64,000 nt of DNA from assembly GCF_035083965.1 (NCBI RefSeq), contig NC_089722.1:19771142-19835141 (forward strand), read 5' to 3'. A program made the translations under genes and the position numbers. Under the pieces are notes generated by a model. It ran no database searches. It was not told where the DNA came from and saw only the letters and a list, made by a program, of their open reading frames with translations. Source of the DNA: Branchiostoma lanceolatum. Taxonomy: Eukaryota; Chordata; Leptocardii; Amphioxiformes; Branchiostomatidae. The stretch's first letter is position 1, and each line of letters begins with the position of its first letter. This document shows positions 63,571-64,000 of this stretch, piece by piece.

Positions 63571-64000
63571 CACATTGCGAGTATTACATTCACTATTCAC
63601 ATCCATAATTTGCACTTCTCGAAATCTGGAAAGATCAGACATTCTGCCAAACATTTAGAGACTATGGAACGAAGTCTTGAATACTAACTAGTATAGCCAG
63701 TACATCTCGGATCAGGAGCATCTGTCATCTGATAAACGTTGATTTAGACTTCAAATAATACATGCAACAAAAGTCTGGGGACCACAAAGGGCTGTCTCCA
63801 GTTTTCAGTTATTATCCGTCCCATTCGTTGTATGGGGAAAGGCTATCGTAGGCCTTGCAAGGTATTAACAATGTCATTAATAGTTGGGGCGTTGCAAAGG
63901 AAAAATTTGACTCAATTGGAGTTTGGTCAATGTTCATGTTCGTTGTTGAATCTGTCTGTTGATGATACTTCGAAAATATGTCATTCATGACTTTTTTTGT
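63571..64000. other. Intergenic, no gene recognised
   Basis: Contains GGGCTGTCTCCAG and CCGTCCCATTCGTT near 63790-63820, which also occur near 35468-35500 (GGGCTGTCTCCAGCTTTGAA, GTCCCACTCATTGG), so a further dispersed repeat is present. Nothing coding seen. Confidence 0.4.

Overview
The window looks like a piece of a cephalochordate (amphioxus, Branchiostoma-type) nuclear genome. Reasons: multi-exon GT-AG genes with chordate-type orthologues (ST8Sia sialyltransferases, RAD51C with a nine-exon structure, a SEZ6-architecture CUB/Sushi receptor), compact genes with 0.2-7 kb introns, and a very dense load of short inverted-repeat (MITE-like) elements, tRNA-derived SINEs and one intact LINE. The species is inferred, not proven.

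Layout, left to right. 8-275 (+): last exon of an ST8Sia-like sialyltransferase whose other exons lie outside the window. 281-8580: intergenic, with MITEs, a ~680-bp pentanucleotide satellite and two tRNA-type SINEs. 8666-17886 (+): a second ST8Sia-like gene in the same orientation (tandem paralogue). Its last intron holds a 5.85-kb CACTG-ended, 3-bp-TSD non-autonomous DNA transposon, and its 3' end has been damaged by a partial tandem duplication that removes part of sialylmotif VS from the contiguous frame. 18896-22760 (-): RTE-like non-LTR retrotransposon with an intact 1042-codon endonuclease/RT ORF, preceded by about six tandem ~126-bp 5' monomers. 23473-31815 (-): complete RAD51C, nine exons, 333 aa. 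32306-45693 (+): SEZ6-like type I membrane protein (signal peptide, CUB-CCP-CUB-CCP-CUB-CCP-CCP-CCP, TM, FDNPMY tail), divergent from RAD51C across about 490 bp. 45694-50968: 3' UTR and intergenic DNA with SINEs, MITEs, a possible LTR and a 21-bp minisatellite. 50969-56641 (+): secreted, probably GPI-anchored cyclase/kynurenine-formamidase-family hydrolase, six exons, 289 aa. 56642-64000: no convincing gene; several inverted-repeat elements.

The genes are not an operon or a pathway: tandem glycosyltransferases, a homologous-recombination ATPase, a neuronal-type adhesion/complement-like receptor and a metal hydrolase. The most unusual content is structural: (1) a family of 19-37-bp palindromic insertions flanked by perfect 6-bp target duplications; (2) cyclase exon 5, which is flanked by long inverted repeats and whose 3' splice site is tandemly repeated seven times; (3) two phase-matched alternative transmembrane exons in the SEZ6-like gene; (4) the CACTG element with TCCGGA-rich subterminal arrays; (5) LINE 5' monomers carrying octamer motifs.

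All exon boundaries were read by eye from GT/AG sites, phase and family similarity; no transcript or database evidence was available.
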